A DNA stretch of 64,000 nt from Chloroflexota bacterium (GCA_018673955.1 JABHBJ010000093.1:74931-138930), one strand, 5' to 3'; counted from the stretch's first letter, positions 46,455 through 55,487 are shown. The notes: generated by a model from the sequence alone, not told the origin. Made by a program: numbers and translations.

Positions 46455-46581
46455 CTCAACGACGCATTGGCATTAGGCTCCATAATCGTACGACGACTCA
46501 CTCACTAGCTGCTGCCTCCTACCCCTTCCATCCGAAAGTGGGACGTTGGCTGCGGCGGTGATGATGTTCAGAGGCTCGGTG

Positions 46582-47160
46582 CTATTCGTCCCAAATTACG
46601 TCTGAAATGGTGAATGAGATAGTTGTTCCGACGTTTATTTCACTCTCGGTGTAGACGTGGCCGTCATGCAGTTCGACGGTCAATTTGACGATGGTGAGTC
46701 AGAGACCAGCACCGGGAACTGCTCTAACTTCAGCGTTGTCGACTCTGAAGAACGGTGTGAATACCTTTCAAATGTCTTCTCGACTAATACTGACGCAGCG
46801 GTCGGTAATTTTCACAATGTACTTGTCGCATTCAAGTCCACAGAACACATTAAGAACAGATCTCTCGATAGTGAGTCGGATCTGTCATCAAGAATTTGAG
46901 GAAACGCGGTCAAACTGGTCAGCGGAGTACGAAGTTCATCCGATATTTTCCCGAGGAAATTGCTGTGCAATTCGGCTGAACATATGAGTTGAACATTCGC
47001 CTCTTTAGTCCGCCTGGGTCTAACTTGTTCGAAAAGTATCCTCTGGGGTGTTGCTCGCCTACGAACCGAGATAGCGTAATAGCCCGGTACACAATGCCTG
47101 GGTTTTTGCCGTGGTGAAGATCGGTGTTCGCTTCTTTTGCGTTCTCTTCAGTGGCATCGA
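46582..47160 (-). pseudogene. Decayed sensor histidine kinase
   Basis: The minus strand encodes a recognisable but broken kinase. One frame reads KEANVQL...ELHSNFLGKISDELRTPLTSL, the HisKA box with the phospho-accepting His changed to Asp (SDELRTPL for SHELRTPL), ending in a stop. Another frame gives KITDRCVSISREDI stop KVFTPFFRVDNAEVRAVPGAGL stop LTIVKLTVELHDGHVYTESEINVGTTISFTI, the N, F and G2 boxes of the ATPase domain with internal stops. Final stop at 46582. Upstream (to about 47160) a further frame reads EENAKEANTDLHHGKN. Clear pseudogene. Confidence 0.75.
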
Positions 47161-47200
47161 AGAAGAGATGTACTCATGCCTTCCTTGCCAGTATTGTTGA

Positions 47201-47545
47201 GTGACGATGTTTAGATTTATTGGAAACAAGCGCCCGTTGGTTGCCGGATTGATTCTTGGCACGCTACTGGGTGCGATGATTGCTATTGGCTACGCGACGA
47301 CGAGTGCTTGGTTGTGTTCGGGCATTCGCAAGTGCCCTGCTAGCTGGGAGCCGTATGCTTTAGTTTCGTCGATTATCTTGTTGGTGTTTGTGATTACGGC
47401 GGTGGTCGTTTCTGTGGTGGGTGCGAGGGTGTACAAGATTTTTGATACGTCACTTGGAGGCGAGAAGGCTTACGAACCTAGTATTGGTTCATGGCGGGAT
47501 AAGGATGAGGGCTCACAAGTTAAGGATGACATTGATCGTCGCTGA
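47201..47545 (+). CDS. Small hypothetical membrane protein
   Basis: A 114-residue protein with two hydrophobic helices (about 12-35 and 50-75) and a polar, charged C-terminus (SLGGEKAYEPSIGSWRDKDEGSQVKDD). A short loop holds two cysteines (WLCSGIRKCPASW). The start is GTG at 47201 or the ATG two codons on. No family recognised. Confidence 0.55.
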   Translation: MTMFRFIGNKRPLVAGLILGTLLGAMIAIGYATTSAWLCSGIRKCPASWEPYALVSSIILLVFVITAVVVSVVGARVYKIFDTSLGGEKAYEPSIGSWRDKDEGSQVKDDIDRR

Positions 47546-47572
47546 CTGCTGTATTCGTTGCAGGTGTGGGTC

Positions 47573-47603
47573 GTTAGGTCCTTCAATGAACTCAGGATGA
47601 CAT
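47573..47603. repeat. Dispersed repeat A copy
   Basis: TTAGGTCCTTCAATGAACTC and then AGGATGACATTG, a variant of the A element, between the small membrane protein and lpd. Confidence 0.5.
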
Positions 47604-47782
47604 TGAGCACATAGGATAGTTATCGCCCGAATCGCACGTATAATCGGGCGGTTGATTTTGTGGATTCGTGATATTTGCTGGTTCGACGATTGGCAAATAT
47701 CTCGGTCAATATGCTCACGGAGGGCGCACTAATCTGCTTCGGCACGAGTTAGCCCTCCCCAGAAATGAAAAGAATTTTCCGA

Positions 47783-49192
47783 ATGGCAGAAACTAACTTC
47801 GATCTTGTTGTTATTGGTGCGGGTCCTGGCGGATATCACGCAGCGATCAGGGGTGCTCAGCTTGGCTTGAGCGTTGCGGTTATCGAAAAGGACGACGGCA
47901 CTGGAATTGGGGGACTCGGTGGGGTTTGTTTGAACTGGGGCTGTATTCCTTCGAAATCGCTTTTGAAGAACGCCGAGGTGGTGAACCATCTCACCCACGC
48001 CGAAGACTGGGGCATCGAAGTTGGGGAGTGGTCGGCGAGCATGTCGAAGGCCGTTGATCGTTCACGCACGGTTTCGAAGGCTCTTACTGGCGGAATTGGT
48101 TTCTTGTTCAAGAAGAATAAGATCACGTTGGTTATGGGTAAGGCGACTCTGAAGTCGTCGACTCAGGTCGATGTTGAGGGCGGCGAAACTCTAACTGCCA
48201 AGAATATTGTTATTGCAACAGGCGCACGTGCTCGCAGCTTGCCGGGCTTGGAGATTGATGGCACTGACATCATTACTTCCCGCCACGCGCTTGAGCTTCG
48301 AGAGCAGCCTGAAGCTGTTGCCGTTATTGGCGCATCGGCAATTGGTTGTGAATTCGCTTACTACTTCAACTCTTACGGCGTGAACGTAAAGATGTTCGAA
48401 ATGCTTGGGCATTTGGTTCCTCGCGAAGACGAAGAGATTTCGGTTGAACTGGAGCGCCAGTTTGGTCGACAGGGAATTGAGTTTGCTACTTCTGCTAGCG
48501 TTTCGGGCGTTGAGAAGAAGAACGGTCGGCTTGCTGTTCAGTACGAAGTAGGCGGCGAGAAGCAGGAGTTCATTTGCGACAAGGTGCTTCTTGGTGTTGG
48601 TGTTCAACCAAATACCGATGGTATTGGGCTTGAGAACGTAGGGATCAATACTGCTGGCCCTGGGTTCATCGAGGTTGATGGCAACATGCGCACTAACGTC
48701 GGCGGCGTCTACGCTGTTGGCGATGTGAACGGCAAGCTAATGCTGGCTCACGTTGCCTTTGATCAGGGCGTTGTGGCTGCTGAGACGATTGCGGGTCACG
48801 ATGTCGAGCCTATCGAGGATTATGTAAACATGCCTCGCTGTACTTATGCTCAACCACAGATTGCTTCTATTGGTCTTACCGAGGCGCAGGCTCGCGAGAA
48901 CGGTGTGAATTTGAAGATCGGTAAAGTACCATTTGCCGTTGCTGGTAAGTCGGTTGCTATTGGCGATCCTCAGGGCTTTGTGAAGGTGCTGACCGACGAT
49001 GACACTGGTGAGGTTGTTGGGGCGCACATTATTGGCCCTGAAGCTACGGAGTTGATCGCTGAGATTGGCATGCTTCAAATGTTAGAAGGAACCAACTTAG
49101 AGCTTCACAAGATGACTCACGCTCACCCGACTTTGTCGGAGGCTGTAAAGGAAGCTGGTGCTGCGGTTACGAACGAGGCTATTCACTTCTAG
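47783..49192 (+). CDS. lpd: Dihydrolipoamide dehydrogenase
   Basis: Start set at 47783 (MAETNFDLVVIGAGPGGYHAA); 469 residues, FAD-dependent pyridine nucleotide-disulfide oxidoreductase. Redox pair in GGVCLNWGCIPSKSLL, NAD-binding VIGASAIGCEFAYYF, FAD-binding YAVGDVNGKLMLAHVA, and the His-Glu dyad in MTHAHPTLSEAVKEA define E3. It reoxidises dihydrolipoamide in 2-oxoacid dehydrogenase or glycine cleavage complexes. It stands alone without E1/E2 genes nearby. The plus-sense strand is G/T-rich, unlike plus-strand genes left of 42 kb. Confidence 0.95.
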   Translation: MAETNFDLVVIGAGPGGYHAAIRGAQLGLSVAVIEKDDGTGIGGLGGVCLNWGCIPSKSLLKNAEVVNHLTHAEDWGIEVGEWSASMSKAVDRSRTVSKALTGGIGFLFKKNKITLVMGKATLKSSTQVDVEGGETLTAKNIVIATGARARSLPGLEIDGTDIITSRHALELREQPEAVAVIGASAIGCEFAYYFNSYGVNVKMFEMLGHLVPREDEEISVELERQFGRQGIEFATSASVSGVEKKNGRLAVQYEVGGEKQEFICDKVLLGVGVQPNTDGIGLENVGINTAGPGFIEVDGNMRTNVGGVYAVGDVNGKLMLAHVAFDQGVVAAETIAGHDVEPIEDYVNMPRCTYAQPQIASIGLTEAQARENGVNLKIGKVPFAVAGKSVAIGDPQGFVKVLTDDDTGEVVGAHIIGPEATELIAEIGMLQMLEGTNLELHKMTHAHPTLSEAVKEAGAAVTNEAIHF

Positions 49193-49311
49193 CATGATTA
49201 GCTCCGGGCGTCGGCGGCGGACTTGATCGACCTTCGCAGTCTCCTACTCATAACCTCTTCCACCCTGAAGCGGAACTGTTGATTCCAGGTTCGCTAAATA
49301 GATTGTTTATC

Positions 49312-49349
49312 GAAGCCTGAGTCGTAAGATTCAGGCTTCTGTTTATTTG
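49312..49349 (+). terminator. Terminator after lpd
   Basis: GAAGCCTGA and TCAGGCTTC form a perfect nine-pair stem with a ten-base loop, followed by TGTTTATTT, 120 bases after the stop. Confidence 0.75.
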
Positions 49350-49400
49350 GTGGTGTTGCGGTGTCCTTGGCGGGTATCAAAGATTGTGACCTGTTTGCCA

Positions 49401-49426
49401 TTCTTCGACTGGCTCAGGATGACACT
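49401..49426. repeat. Dispersed repeat B copy
   Basis: TTCTTCGACTGGCTCAGGAT followed by GACACT, a B-type element (TTCGAC..GGCTCAGGATGAC), in the lpd-cupin gap. Confidence 0.55.
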
Positions 49427-49476
49427 CAAACTATCGGTTCGCTGACGTACTGCACTTGGCAAGAATGGGTTCTCAT

Positions 49477-49836
49477 ATGACTAAAAAAACTACAATTACT
49501 CGGTTGTTTACGGGGGATGATGGGCAGTCGCATTTCGAGGATGTTAATATTGAGATGGAGCCTAATATTGTTGGGCACATTTCGGAGACGTTTGGTGCGA
49601 CGGGAATTGTTTTTCGGGAGACGAGTGGGGCATACGACTACGATTTTCATACGGCTCCGGCTAGGCAGTATGTTGTAAATCTCGATGGGGCTGTTGAGAT
49701 TACGATTGGATCGGGCGAAAAGCGGATTTTCCAAGCTGGTGAAGTGTTTATTTGCGAGGATACTACTGGCCAGGGTCATATTTCTCGGGCTGTGAATGGT
49801 GAGGTTCGCAGGTCGCTGTTTGTGACTCTGGACTAA
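49477..49836 (+). CDS. Cupin-like small protein
   Basis: Start chosen at 49477 (MTKKTTITRLFTGDDGQSHFED); 119 residues. A beta-rich single-domain protein with FHTAPARQYVVNLDGAVEITIGSGEKRIFQAGEVFICEDTTGQGHISRA, the order of a cupin (motif 1 weak, H then G in the 2nd motif GHISR). Metal ligands are only partly kept. Likely binds a small ligand; no role can be named. Confidence 0.65.
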   Translation: MTKKTTITRLFTGDDGQSHFEDVNIEMEPNIVGHISETFGATGIVFRETSGAYDYDFHTAPARQYVVNLDGAVEITIGSGEKRIFQAGEVFICEDTTGQGHISRAVNGEVRRSLFVTLD

Positions 49837-50058
49837 TGCAGGCGATTCACGTCATCTGCTTACCGTCTTGACTCAATCCCATCCTGGGCGGTCGCTTTAG
49901 TCCAACTTAAATTTTCGGAAATTTCTGTTGTCGTGATTTCTTCTCGAAGTAATGCGGCAGTTTGAAACGCTGGCAATCGCCGTACTAGTTTTCTAGAAAA
50001 CGGGGAACGCTTTTTACGTCGCGATGATGCTGTTTATTCAGTGAGTTCCCCTAATTAC

Positions 50059-50446
50059 CTTCCGTGGCGATCCAGCCAAATACGGTCAGATCTATCTCTA
50101 TGGTTCATTCTTGTACCTAATACCAGCGCTGTTGTTCTCACTATCCGGCTGGTTCGCAATGTCGCTTCCGCTGGTATTTATCGCCGGGCGCGGACTTACA
50201 GCGTTCTCGACGACTCAAGTCTCTTTGGTACTAATAGCAACACCGACCGAAATACGATCTCGAATTCTGAGGACGTTGGCAGTTGGGATAGGAATCGGGC
50301 CTATCCGCATTCTCAACATCGGACTTTTGGCGCCTTTGCTTGGGGCGTCGAGAGCAGTGATGATCGTTTCGATCGAAGATCTGTGCGCGTTACATTACCT
50401 TCGGTCGAGAAGAGGGGGCTGGCGCGTGCTGATGGCTAGATGTTGA
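50059..50446 (+). pseudogene. C-terminal fragment of an MFS exporter (MFS_3-like)
   Basis: The frame FRGDPAKYGQIYLYGSFLYLIPALLFSLSGWFA...LIATPTEIRSRILRTLAVG...LLGAS matches the final helices of MFS_3/ENTS-type transporters such as the intact one at 57579-58874 (QTQSDPKMIGRVMSVFTLSL). An in-frame stop precedes it and no N-terminal half is present. Its tail overlaps the DUF1501 gene end by about 10 bases. Confidence 0.5.
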
Positions 50447-51572
50447 AGGGGTTGATTTTTTCGTAGGTCCCATTGACTATGGGTTTGGCTTCGACTTGGA
50501 GCCAGTCTTCTAGAATGTCGGTGTACAGGCCTCGGAAGTCGTTGTTGAATGCCAGGTCGCCTTGCACCCAATCCGCTGGGTCGATCGACGGGTATTCAGC
50601 GTAGTGTCCGCCAGTGACCTGATTGCCGACTACGAATGCGACTCCGCCTGAGCCGTGATCGGTTCCGGTTCCGTTGTCGAGCACCCGTCTACCGAATTCA
50701 GAGAACATTAAAACCGTTACTTCATCGCCTAATCCGTGTTCTTCAAGATCGTCAAAAAACGAAATGAGCGAGCTCGAAATATGGCTCCATAGATTCGACT
50801 GAAGGGCTACTTCGTCGGTGTGGGTATCGAAGCTGCCGTACTGGGTGTAGAAAACCCGAGTTCCGAGATCTGCAAAGTGGACTTGAGCAACGCCTTTTAG
50901 ACTTTTTGCGAACGGGTTGTCGGGATACTCAACACTTGATTTGTACTTCAGCGGGGCTTCTTTGAGTATGTCGGCTCCTCGCATGGCATCGAGCCCGGTT
51001 TGGCCAAGATAGTCCATAACAGTATCGGAACCCAGCAAAGGCGTGTACATGCGACTGAAGGCGCTTAGCGCTTGCTCACGTTGGTTGCCACCGGCTACTC
51101 CGGTGAGAAGGCCGTAGTTTTCGAGATCACCAACCGATGCGACGGGAACGCCGGGTGCTGCAAGTGCTCTTGGAAGCCCATTTCCGAAGTTGACTGCCGT
51201 GACCGGGTTACTGCCTTCGGGGTCGATGTCTTTGATCGCTTGACCTAGCCAACCTTTTGAGCCGACTGTGTCTGGCTCTGCCGTGTGCCAGATGTCCATC
51301 GATCGGAAGTGAGATCGATTGGGAGTTGGATAGCCGATGCCGTGAACAATGGCGACTTTGCCTTGGTCGTAGAGCGTTTTCATCGGGCCCATGCCGGGGT
51401 TGAGTCCGTAGCCCTTATCGAGTGGGATGACTTGGTCGTCAGTGATTCGAATGTTGGGTCGAGAGTCTTTGTAGAAGCCGTTCTGGAAGGGGACGATGCA
51501 GTTGAGGTAGTCGTTTCCTCCGGATAGTTGGATGACTACGAGGACTTTTTCTTTTGTTTTAGCAGTGGTCAT
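50436..51572 (-). CDS. DUF1501-family protein
   Basis: Start at 51572 (MTTAKTKEKVLVVIQLSGGND), or a GTG at 51596. The 378-residue product has the family's LSGGNDYLNCIVPF, GLNPGMGPMKTLYDQGKVAIVHGIGYPTPNRSHFRSMDIWHT, VLMFSEFGRRVLDNGTGTDHGSGGVAFVVG, an alkaline-phosphatase-superfamily-like fold with conserved His/Asp. It lacks the Tat leader many relatives carry. DUF1501 genes are regularly found with DUF1800 genes, as here, in Planctomycetes, Chloroflexota and others; function unknown, thought to be at the cell surface. Confidence 0.88.
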   Translation of the reverse strand: MTTAKTKEKVLVVIQLSGGNDYLNCIVPFQNGFYKDSRPNIRITDDQVIPLDKGYGLNPGMGPMKTLYDQGKVAIVHGIGYPTPNRSHFRSMDIWHTAEPDTVGSKGWLGQAIKDIDPEGSNPVTAVNFGNGLPRALAAPGVPVASVGDLENYGLLTGVAGGNQREQALSAFSRMYTPLLGSDTVMDYLGQTGLDAMRGADILKEAPLKYKSSVEYPDNPFAKSLKGVAQVHFADLGTRVFYTQYGSFDTHTDEVALQSNLWSHISSSLISFFDDLEEHGLGDEVTVLMFSEFGRRVLDNGTGTDHGSGGVAFVVGNQVTGGHYAEYPSIDPADWVQGDLAFNNDFRGLYTDILEDWLQVEAKPIVNGTYEKINPFNI

Positions 51573-51675
51573 GGTGGTGTCGAGTGCCAGTGGCACTTTC
51601 TCTTTGGTGAGATTGTTATTGGCTGGTTCAGGTAATCGGCTGGGTTGGAATGATTGTTCGTGGATGGTCGATTTA

Positions 51676-51701
51676 CCCTGAAAAAGAATTCAGGGTGACA
51701 G
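51676..51701. repeat. Dispersed repeat A copy, palindromic form
   Basis: CCCTGAAAAAGAATTCAGGG is an imperfect palindrome of the A type; it lies between the DUF1501 and NHL genes. Confidence 0.5.
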
Positions 51702-51719
51702 TTGGCTCGAGAGACTCCG

Positions 51720-52751
51720 CTATTCGTTGGATCGTTGGTAGACCTGTAGGCGGTGGCGGAGTGAGTCGGTGATTATTAATCGGCCTTCGGGGTCAATTTC
51801 CAGTGCGGTGGGATCCCAGAGGTAGGATTCGACTCTCGATGAGATTTCATGGGGTTCGGTGGCATCAACTTCGACAAACGAGTCGAATCGAGTTCGTGCT
51901 TCGGCTTCGTCAGCGTTTGCGTTTAGGTATTCCTGCGACCAAGGCGATACGGTGGCCGCACCTCGCACCGATTGTTGAAAATTCCAGTTTAAATCGAACA
52001 TCTGGACGCGTTGGTTGCCCCAGTCGGCGACATAGATGAAGCCGCCGTGATCGACTGCGACGTCAGACGGTCGATCAAAGTTACCTTCGTCACGTCCAGA
52101 CGTGCCGTATTGGTCGATGAAAGTTCCGTCGTTGGCAAACCGTTGTATTCGGTCGTTTCGCCAGTCCGCTACGTAAATATTGTCATTGGCATCGGTGTCT
52201 ATGCCCCAAGGAAGATTGAACTCACCGTCGCCTGAGCCTTCTGATCCGAAGTGCGAAATGTAATCGCCGTCGGGCGTTAGTCGCTGGATTCGGTTGTTAA
52301 GATGATCGACCAACAGCAAATCGCCGTTTGATGTGAACTTCAGGCCCGCGGGTCCGTTGATTTGGCCGGGATCACTGCCCTGTTCTCCCCATTTCGATAT
52401 GAATTCGCCGTCTGGGTTGTACACGGTTATTCGGTTGAGTTCTTCGTCGGCGATGTAAACGCGGTCGCCGGGTCCGTGGGTAATCGCCGTCGGGCTCACG
52501 AACTGACCGTCATCTGTGCCGTCGCTGCCGAACTCGTGGTACCAGCGGTGACCAATGTCACATATACCAACGCGAATGCCTAGTCGGTGCATTGGGCTGC
52601 GGTTTACGGCGAAGATTCTGCCATCGGGACGGATGGATAGATCGACGGGTATGTGGAAACCCCGGCCTCCGACGTCGGCGCCGAATCCGATGGTATCGAC
52701 GTAGTTGAGTTTGTTTTTCGTCTGGGTGTTGCCAGTATTTACGGTAGTCAT
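51720..52751 (-). CDS. NHL-repeat beta-propeller protein
   Basis: A 343-residue protein with about six NHL blades, each with the pattern GEFxxPxGIxxDxxDNIYVADWxNxRIQxFxxDG (clearest: FNLPWGIDTDANDNIYVADW and FDRPSDVAVDHGGFIYVADW). No signal peptide is visible. The propeller likely serves as a binding platform. It lies 6 bases after the DUF1800 gene and before DUF1501, so the three are probably one operon. Confidence 0.88.
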   Translation of the reverse strand: MTTVNTGNTQTKNKLNYVDTIGFGADVGGRGFHIPVDLSIRPDGRIFAVNRSPMHRLGIRVGICDIGHRWYHEFGSDGTDDGQFVSPTAITHGPGDRVYIADEELNRITVYNPDGEFISKWGEQGSDPGQINGPAGLKFTSNGDLLLVDHLNNRIQRLTPDGDYISHFGSEGSGDGEFNLPWGIDTDANDNIYVADWRNDRIQRFANDGTFIDQYGTSGRDEGNFDRPSDVAVDHGGFIYVADWGNQRVQMFDLNWNFQQSVRGAATVSPWSQEYLNANADEAEARTRFDSFVEVDATEPHEISSRVESYLWDPTALEIDPEGRLIITDSLRHRLQVYQRSNE

Positions 52752-52757
52752 GTTGGG

Positions 52758-54239
52758 TTAGACGAACTGATATTCGCGGGTGGCGACGATTAGTTGGAGA
52801 AGCGATGCGATGGCGGAGTTGGAAATGATGCTGGGGTGGGTTCCGGAGTTGACGATGTCAGCGGACTCGTCGTCTTTCGACGGACTCAGGATGACGTTTT
52901 CGGTGTATTCCTTGAGACCGTTTCGGGTGTCGTCAGCGACTTGGAGTTCGCCAAGATTCTTCAGGCTTGACCGGACGAGAGAATCTGATGTTGGCGAGCT
53001 ACCGGCATCAGAACGGATAGATGCGATTAGTGACTGAACTCCCGGACTTTCTAGGTTGCCAATGATTTCGCCAGCGAAGTTGACTCGCATGACCATCGAT
53101 CCGGTCGATATCCAGTCGGTTCCGCCCATCCAGCCTTCGACACTCGGTGGGGCGTATATGTCTTGTCCCATATAGCCGCTCGCCGCAATGTGATCGTAGA
53201 CATCTGAAGTTGGCGAATCGTAGCCGCCAGCGAGTCGAATCGTGCCTACGACGAGCTCAATCGGGCTTTTCACTCGTGCATTCCTTGACACTGGCGATTT
53301 GAACGAATCAGACAAGAACAACGCTCTCAGCATTGCTTTGATCGAGTGACCAGACTCGAAGTAGGCGTGGGTCATCACTTCAATCGCTTGTGGATTTAGC
53401 GGAGGGAAGTGCGACCATTGCGGAACGGGTAGTTCGTCGGCAATGAAGTAGTGATACAGGTGGCGAGCGATGAATCCGGCAGTTGCGGGATTCTTGCAAA
53501 TAATAGCGATGATGTCTTCGCCGTTAAAGTTTCCTGTCTCGCCCAAGAAGGTCTTTTCGCCATCGTCGTGGTCATCTGGATCGAATTTGAACTGCCAGTT
53601 GACGTAGCCGTAGGGTCGCATCGTGTTGTTGCGCATCTTGAGCGCCATGTAGTCCGTATTTGCGACTGTCCAACCAGTGAAAGCCCGGGAACATTCTTTG
53701 ATATCTTCTTCAGTGTAGTTTCCAGCTCCCATAGAGAACAGTTCGAGGATCTCACGACCGTAGTTTTCATTGATCGAATCCTTGTGGTTGTCTTGATTGT
53801 CGAGCCACATAATCATCGCTGGATCTCTGGAGAGATTGAGCAGGAGATCGTCAAACTTGCCCAAGCCGTGCGCACGCAGCATGTCGAGGTGTGTCGACAT
53901 TGCCTTGCCTTGGATGAGCTTCGTCTGGCCTGTGGCGAACACTCGATGCCAGAACAGATTCATCTTTTCGATGAATGGAGCGTCCGTGGTAACCATTTGG
54001 TAGAGCCAGTTTCCCGCGCTGCTACCACGTGTTCGTAGATCGGACTGATCGATGTGATACCGACGAATGAGGTCTTGAGGAAGCGAAGCGGTGTCGATTG
54101 CGTCGATCAACTGGTCGACAGCATCTTCGTAACCGAGTTTCGAGAATCTTTGTAAATCAGCACCCGTACCGCCGAAGCCAGCTCGTCGAAGCAGATGGGC
54201 AATCAACAATTCGTCGGTGCGTGACTCGATCGTGGTCAT
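52758..54239 (-). CDS. DUF1800-family protein with a repeat-derived insert
   Basis: Start at 54239 (MTTIESRTDELLIAHLLRRAGFG), preceded by GAGGGATT; 493 residues. It shows the DUF1800 hallmark blocks HLLRRAGFGGTGADL, MNLFWHRVFATGQTKL, NENYGREILELFSMGAGNYTEEDIKECSRAFTGW, HDDGEKTFLGETGNFNGEDII, SPIELVVGTIR, and the tail LIVATREYQFV. Near the C-terminus the peptide VILSPSKDDE is the in-frame translation of a dispersed repeat (52874-52896). It forms an operon with NHL and DUF1501 genes; role unknown. Confidence 0.88.
   Translation of the reverse strand: MTTIESRTDELLIAHLLRRAGFGGTGADLQRFSKLGYEDAVDQLIDAIDTASLPQDLIRRYHIDQSDLRTRGSSAGNWLYQMVTTDAPFIEKMNLFWHRVFATGQTKLIQGKAMSTHLDMLRAHGLGKFDDLLLNLSRDPAMIMWLDNQDNHKDSINENYGREILELFSMGAGNYTEEDIKECSRAFTGWTVANTDYMALKMRNNTMRPYGYVNWQFKFDPDDHDDGEKTFLGETGNFNGEDIIAIICKNPATAGFIARHLYHYFIADELPVPQWSHFPPLNPQAIEVMTHAYFESGHSIKAMLRALFLSDSFKSPVSRNARVKSPIELVVGTIRLAGGYDSPTSDVYDHIAASGYMGQDIYAPPSVEGWMGGTDWISTGSMVMRVNFAGEIIGNLESPGVQSLIASIRSDAGSSPTSDSLVRSSLKNLGELQVADDTRNGLKEYTENVILSPSKDDESADIVNSGTHPSIISNSAIASLLQLIVATREYQFV
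52874..52896. repeat. Dispersed repeat B copy inside the DUF1800 gene
   Basis: CTTTCGACGGACTCAGGATG matches the intergenic B element (CCTTCGACGGGGCTCAGGATG at 60706 and 61346). It keeps the frame of the host gene and falls in a loop ahead of the last conserved helix. Confidence 0.65.
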
Positions 54240-54274
54240 TTTCAATCCCTCAAGAATCCGTATTTGGCGGGATT

Positions 54275-54814
54275 CTAAAGGTTTTGAGCGTTGTTGCGCG
54301 CTATTTCCAACATTTCGGCAAGCTGCGGGGCATCGACTTCCATAGAAATGGCGGTTTTCTCGTCGGCTTCCGACTCTTCCGCGTTGCCTAGCTCTGCGTG
54401 GATCACGGCGCGGTTTGCGAACGCTTCGCCCCAATCGGGTTTGAGTCGGATCGCTTCGGAGAAGTCTTTGAGGGCGGTTTCGTTGTGCTCTAGCTGGTAG
54501 TGCGAGTTTCCACGGTCGACATAGGTGTCCGGGTACTTAGGATTGAGTCGCACAGCGGTGTCGTAATCGACGATCGCTTGTTCATGGTCGCCGGCCAGTG
54601 CGTAGGCGTCGGCCCGATAGTGGTGAAGTTTTGCCGAGTTTCGCGAAGCTGCTATCGCTTCGGTGAAGTATTTGATCGCATTTTTTGGATGCCCTTCGTC
54701 GACTTCACGGACGCCGTTTTTGAACGTGTTGATGATTTTTTCGGGCGTGATGCGTCTTGGTGGTTGCTGGCGGCCGAGAAGTTTATTTAGCCATGTTGAT
54801 ATTGGGTTTGGCAT
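54275..54814 (-). CDS. TPR-repeat protein
   Basis: Start at 54814 (MPNPISTWLNKLLG); 179 residues. At least three tetratricopeptide repeats: GHPKNAIKYFTEAIAASRNSAKLHHYRADAYALAG, DHEQAIVDYDTAVRLNPKYPDTYVDRGNSHYQLE, HNETALKDFSEAIRLKPDWGEAFANRAVIHAELG. No membrane segment. It lies 35 bases upstream of the DUF1800 gene on the same strand and may be part of that group as an interaction partner. Confidence 0.85.
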   Translation of the reverse strand: MPNPISTWLNKLLGRQQPPRRITPEKIINTFKNGVREVDEGHPKNAIKYFTEAIAASRNSAKLHHYRADAYALAGDHEQAIVDYDTAVRLNPKYPDTYVDRGNSHYQLEHNETALKDFSEAIRLKPDWGEAFANRAVIHAELGNAEESEADEKTAISMEVDAPQLAEMLEIARNNAQNL

Positions 54815-54894
54815 ATCTTGGTTAGGACGTCGATTGCCACGTCGCCTCAGGGCACAATCTATCAATCACAGAATGATAGATTGTGCAGCGCGGT

Positions 54895-55374
54895 TTAATT
54901 CTCTTCGGAGCCTTCGGGTTTGGGGTTGCGGGAGATCATTTCTAGCCAGTTGCCGTCGGGGTCTTGGAAGTAGATCGCCCAACGTGCCCACGGGTATTCG
55001 AGTTCGCGTTCGTATTGGGGTCCAAAAGTTTTGATTCCCTCAGCTTCGAGTCGTTCTCGCCAAGTTGGTACGTTGTCTACGACCATCGCTGCGTGAGCGG
55101 AGCCGGGGCGATTTCTATCGAACTGATCGGATCGTTTCTCGCCGTGAGGTCGCACGTATTCAATCAGCTCAATTGAATGTCCATCGCCAACACCTACGTA
55201 TGCTTGTCGCATTTTTACGTTTTCGTAGCCGACCACTTCGGAAATCCAAGGGGTTTCAGATATTGCGGGAGCACGTTCGATGTTGAAGCTGAGGACTCGG
55301 GTATAGAAATCAAGGGCTTTGTCGAGGTTTTCGACGATGAAGCCAGTGTGGTAGATAGTGTGGATTGTTGGCAT
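54895..55374 (-). CDS. VOC-family (glyoxalase/dioxygenase) protein
   Basis: Start at 55374 (MPTIHTIYHTGFIVENLDKAL); 159 residues. Two beta-alpha-beta-beta-beta modules with YHTGFIVENLDKALDFYTRVL, HAAMVVDNVPTWRERLEAEG, and YFQDPDGNWLEMISRNP; metal ligands His, His and Glu are at the family positions. It could be a lyase or dioxygenase on a small substrate. The longer frame in the track starts inside a dispersed repeat and is rejected. Confidence 0.87.
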   Translation of the reverse strand: MPTIHTIYHTGFIVENLDKALDFYTRVLSFNIERAPAISETPWISEVVGYENVKMRQAYVGVGDGHSIELIEYVRPHGEKRSDQFDRNRPGSAHAAMVVDNVPTWRERLEAEGIKTFGPQYERELEYPWARWAIYFQDPDGNWLEMISRNPKPEGSEEN

Positions 55375-55452
55375 GGGACTGGAGTGTTTGGGACGGCAGT
55401 AACGATTGGTGGGCCTGAAGATCCTGAGATGAATATTGCGGTGAGTTGAGTT

Positions 55453-55487
55453 CGCTGATTGCCACGTCGCTGACTCCTCGCAATGAC
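55453..55487. repeat. Dispersed repeat C copy
   Basis: CTGATTGCCACGTCGCTGAC followed by TCCTCGCAATGACC. Related copies at 57404-57440, 60825-60862 and a partial one at 54831-54850. The sense (reverse) reading is of the CATTGCGAGGAG...GACGTGGCAATCAG type common as an intergenic repeat in several phyla. Confidence 0.6.
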
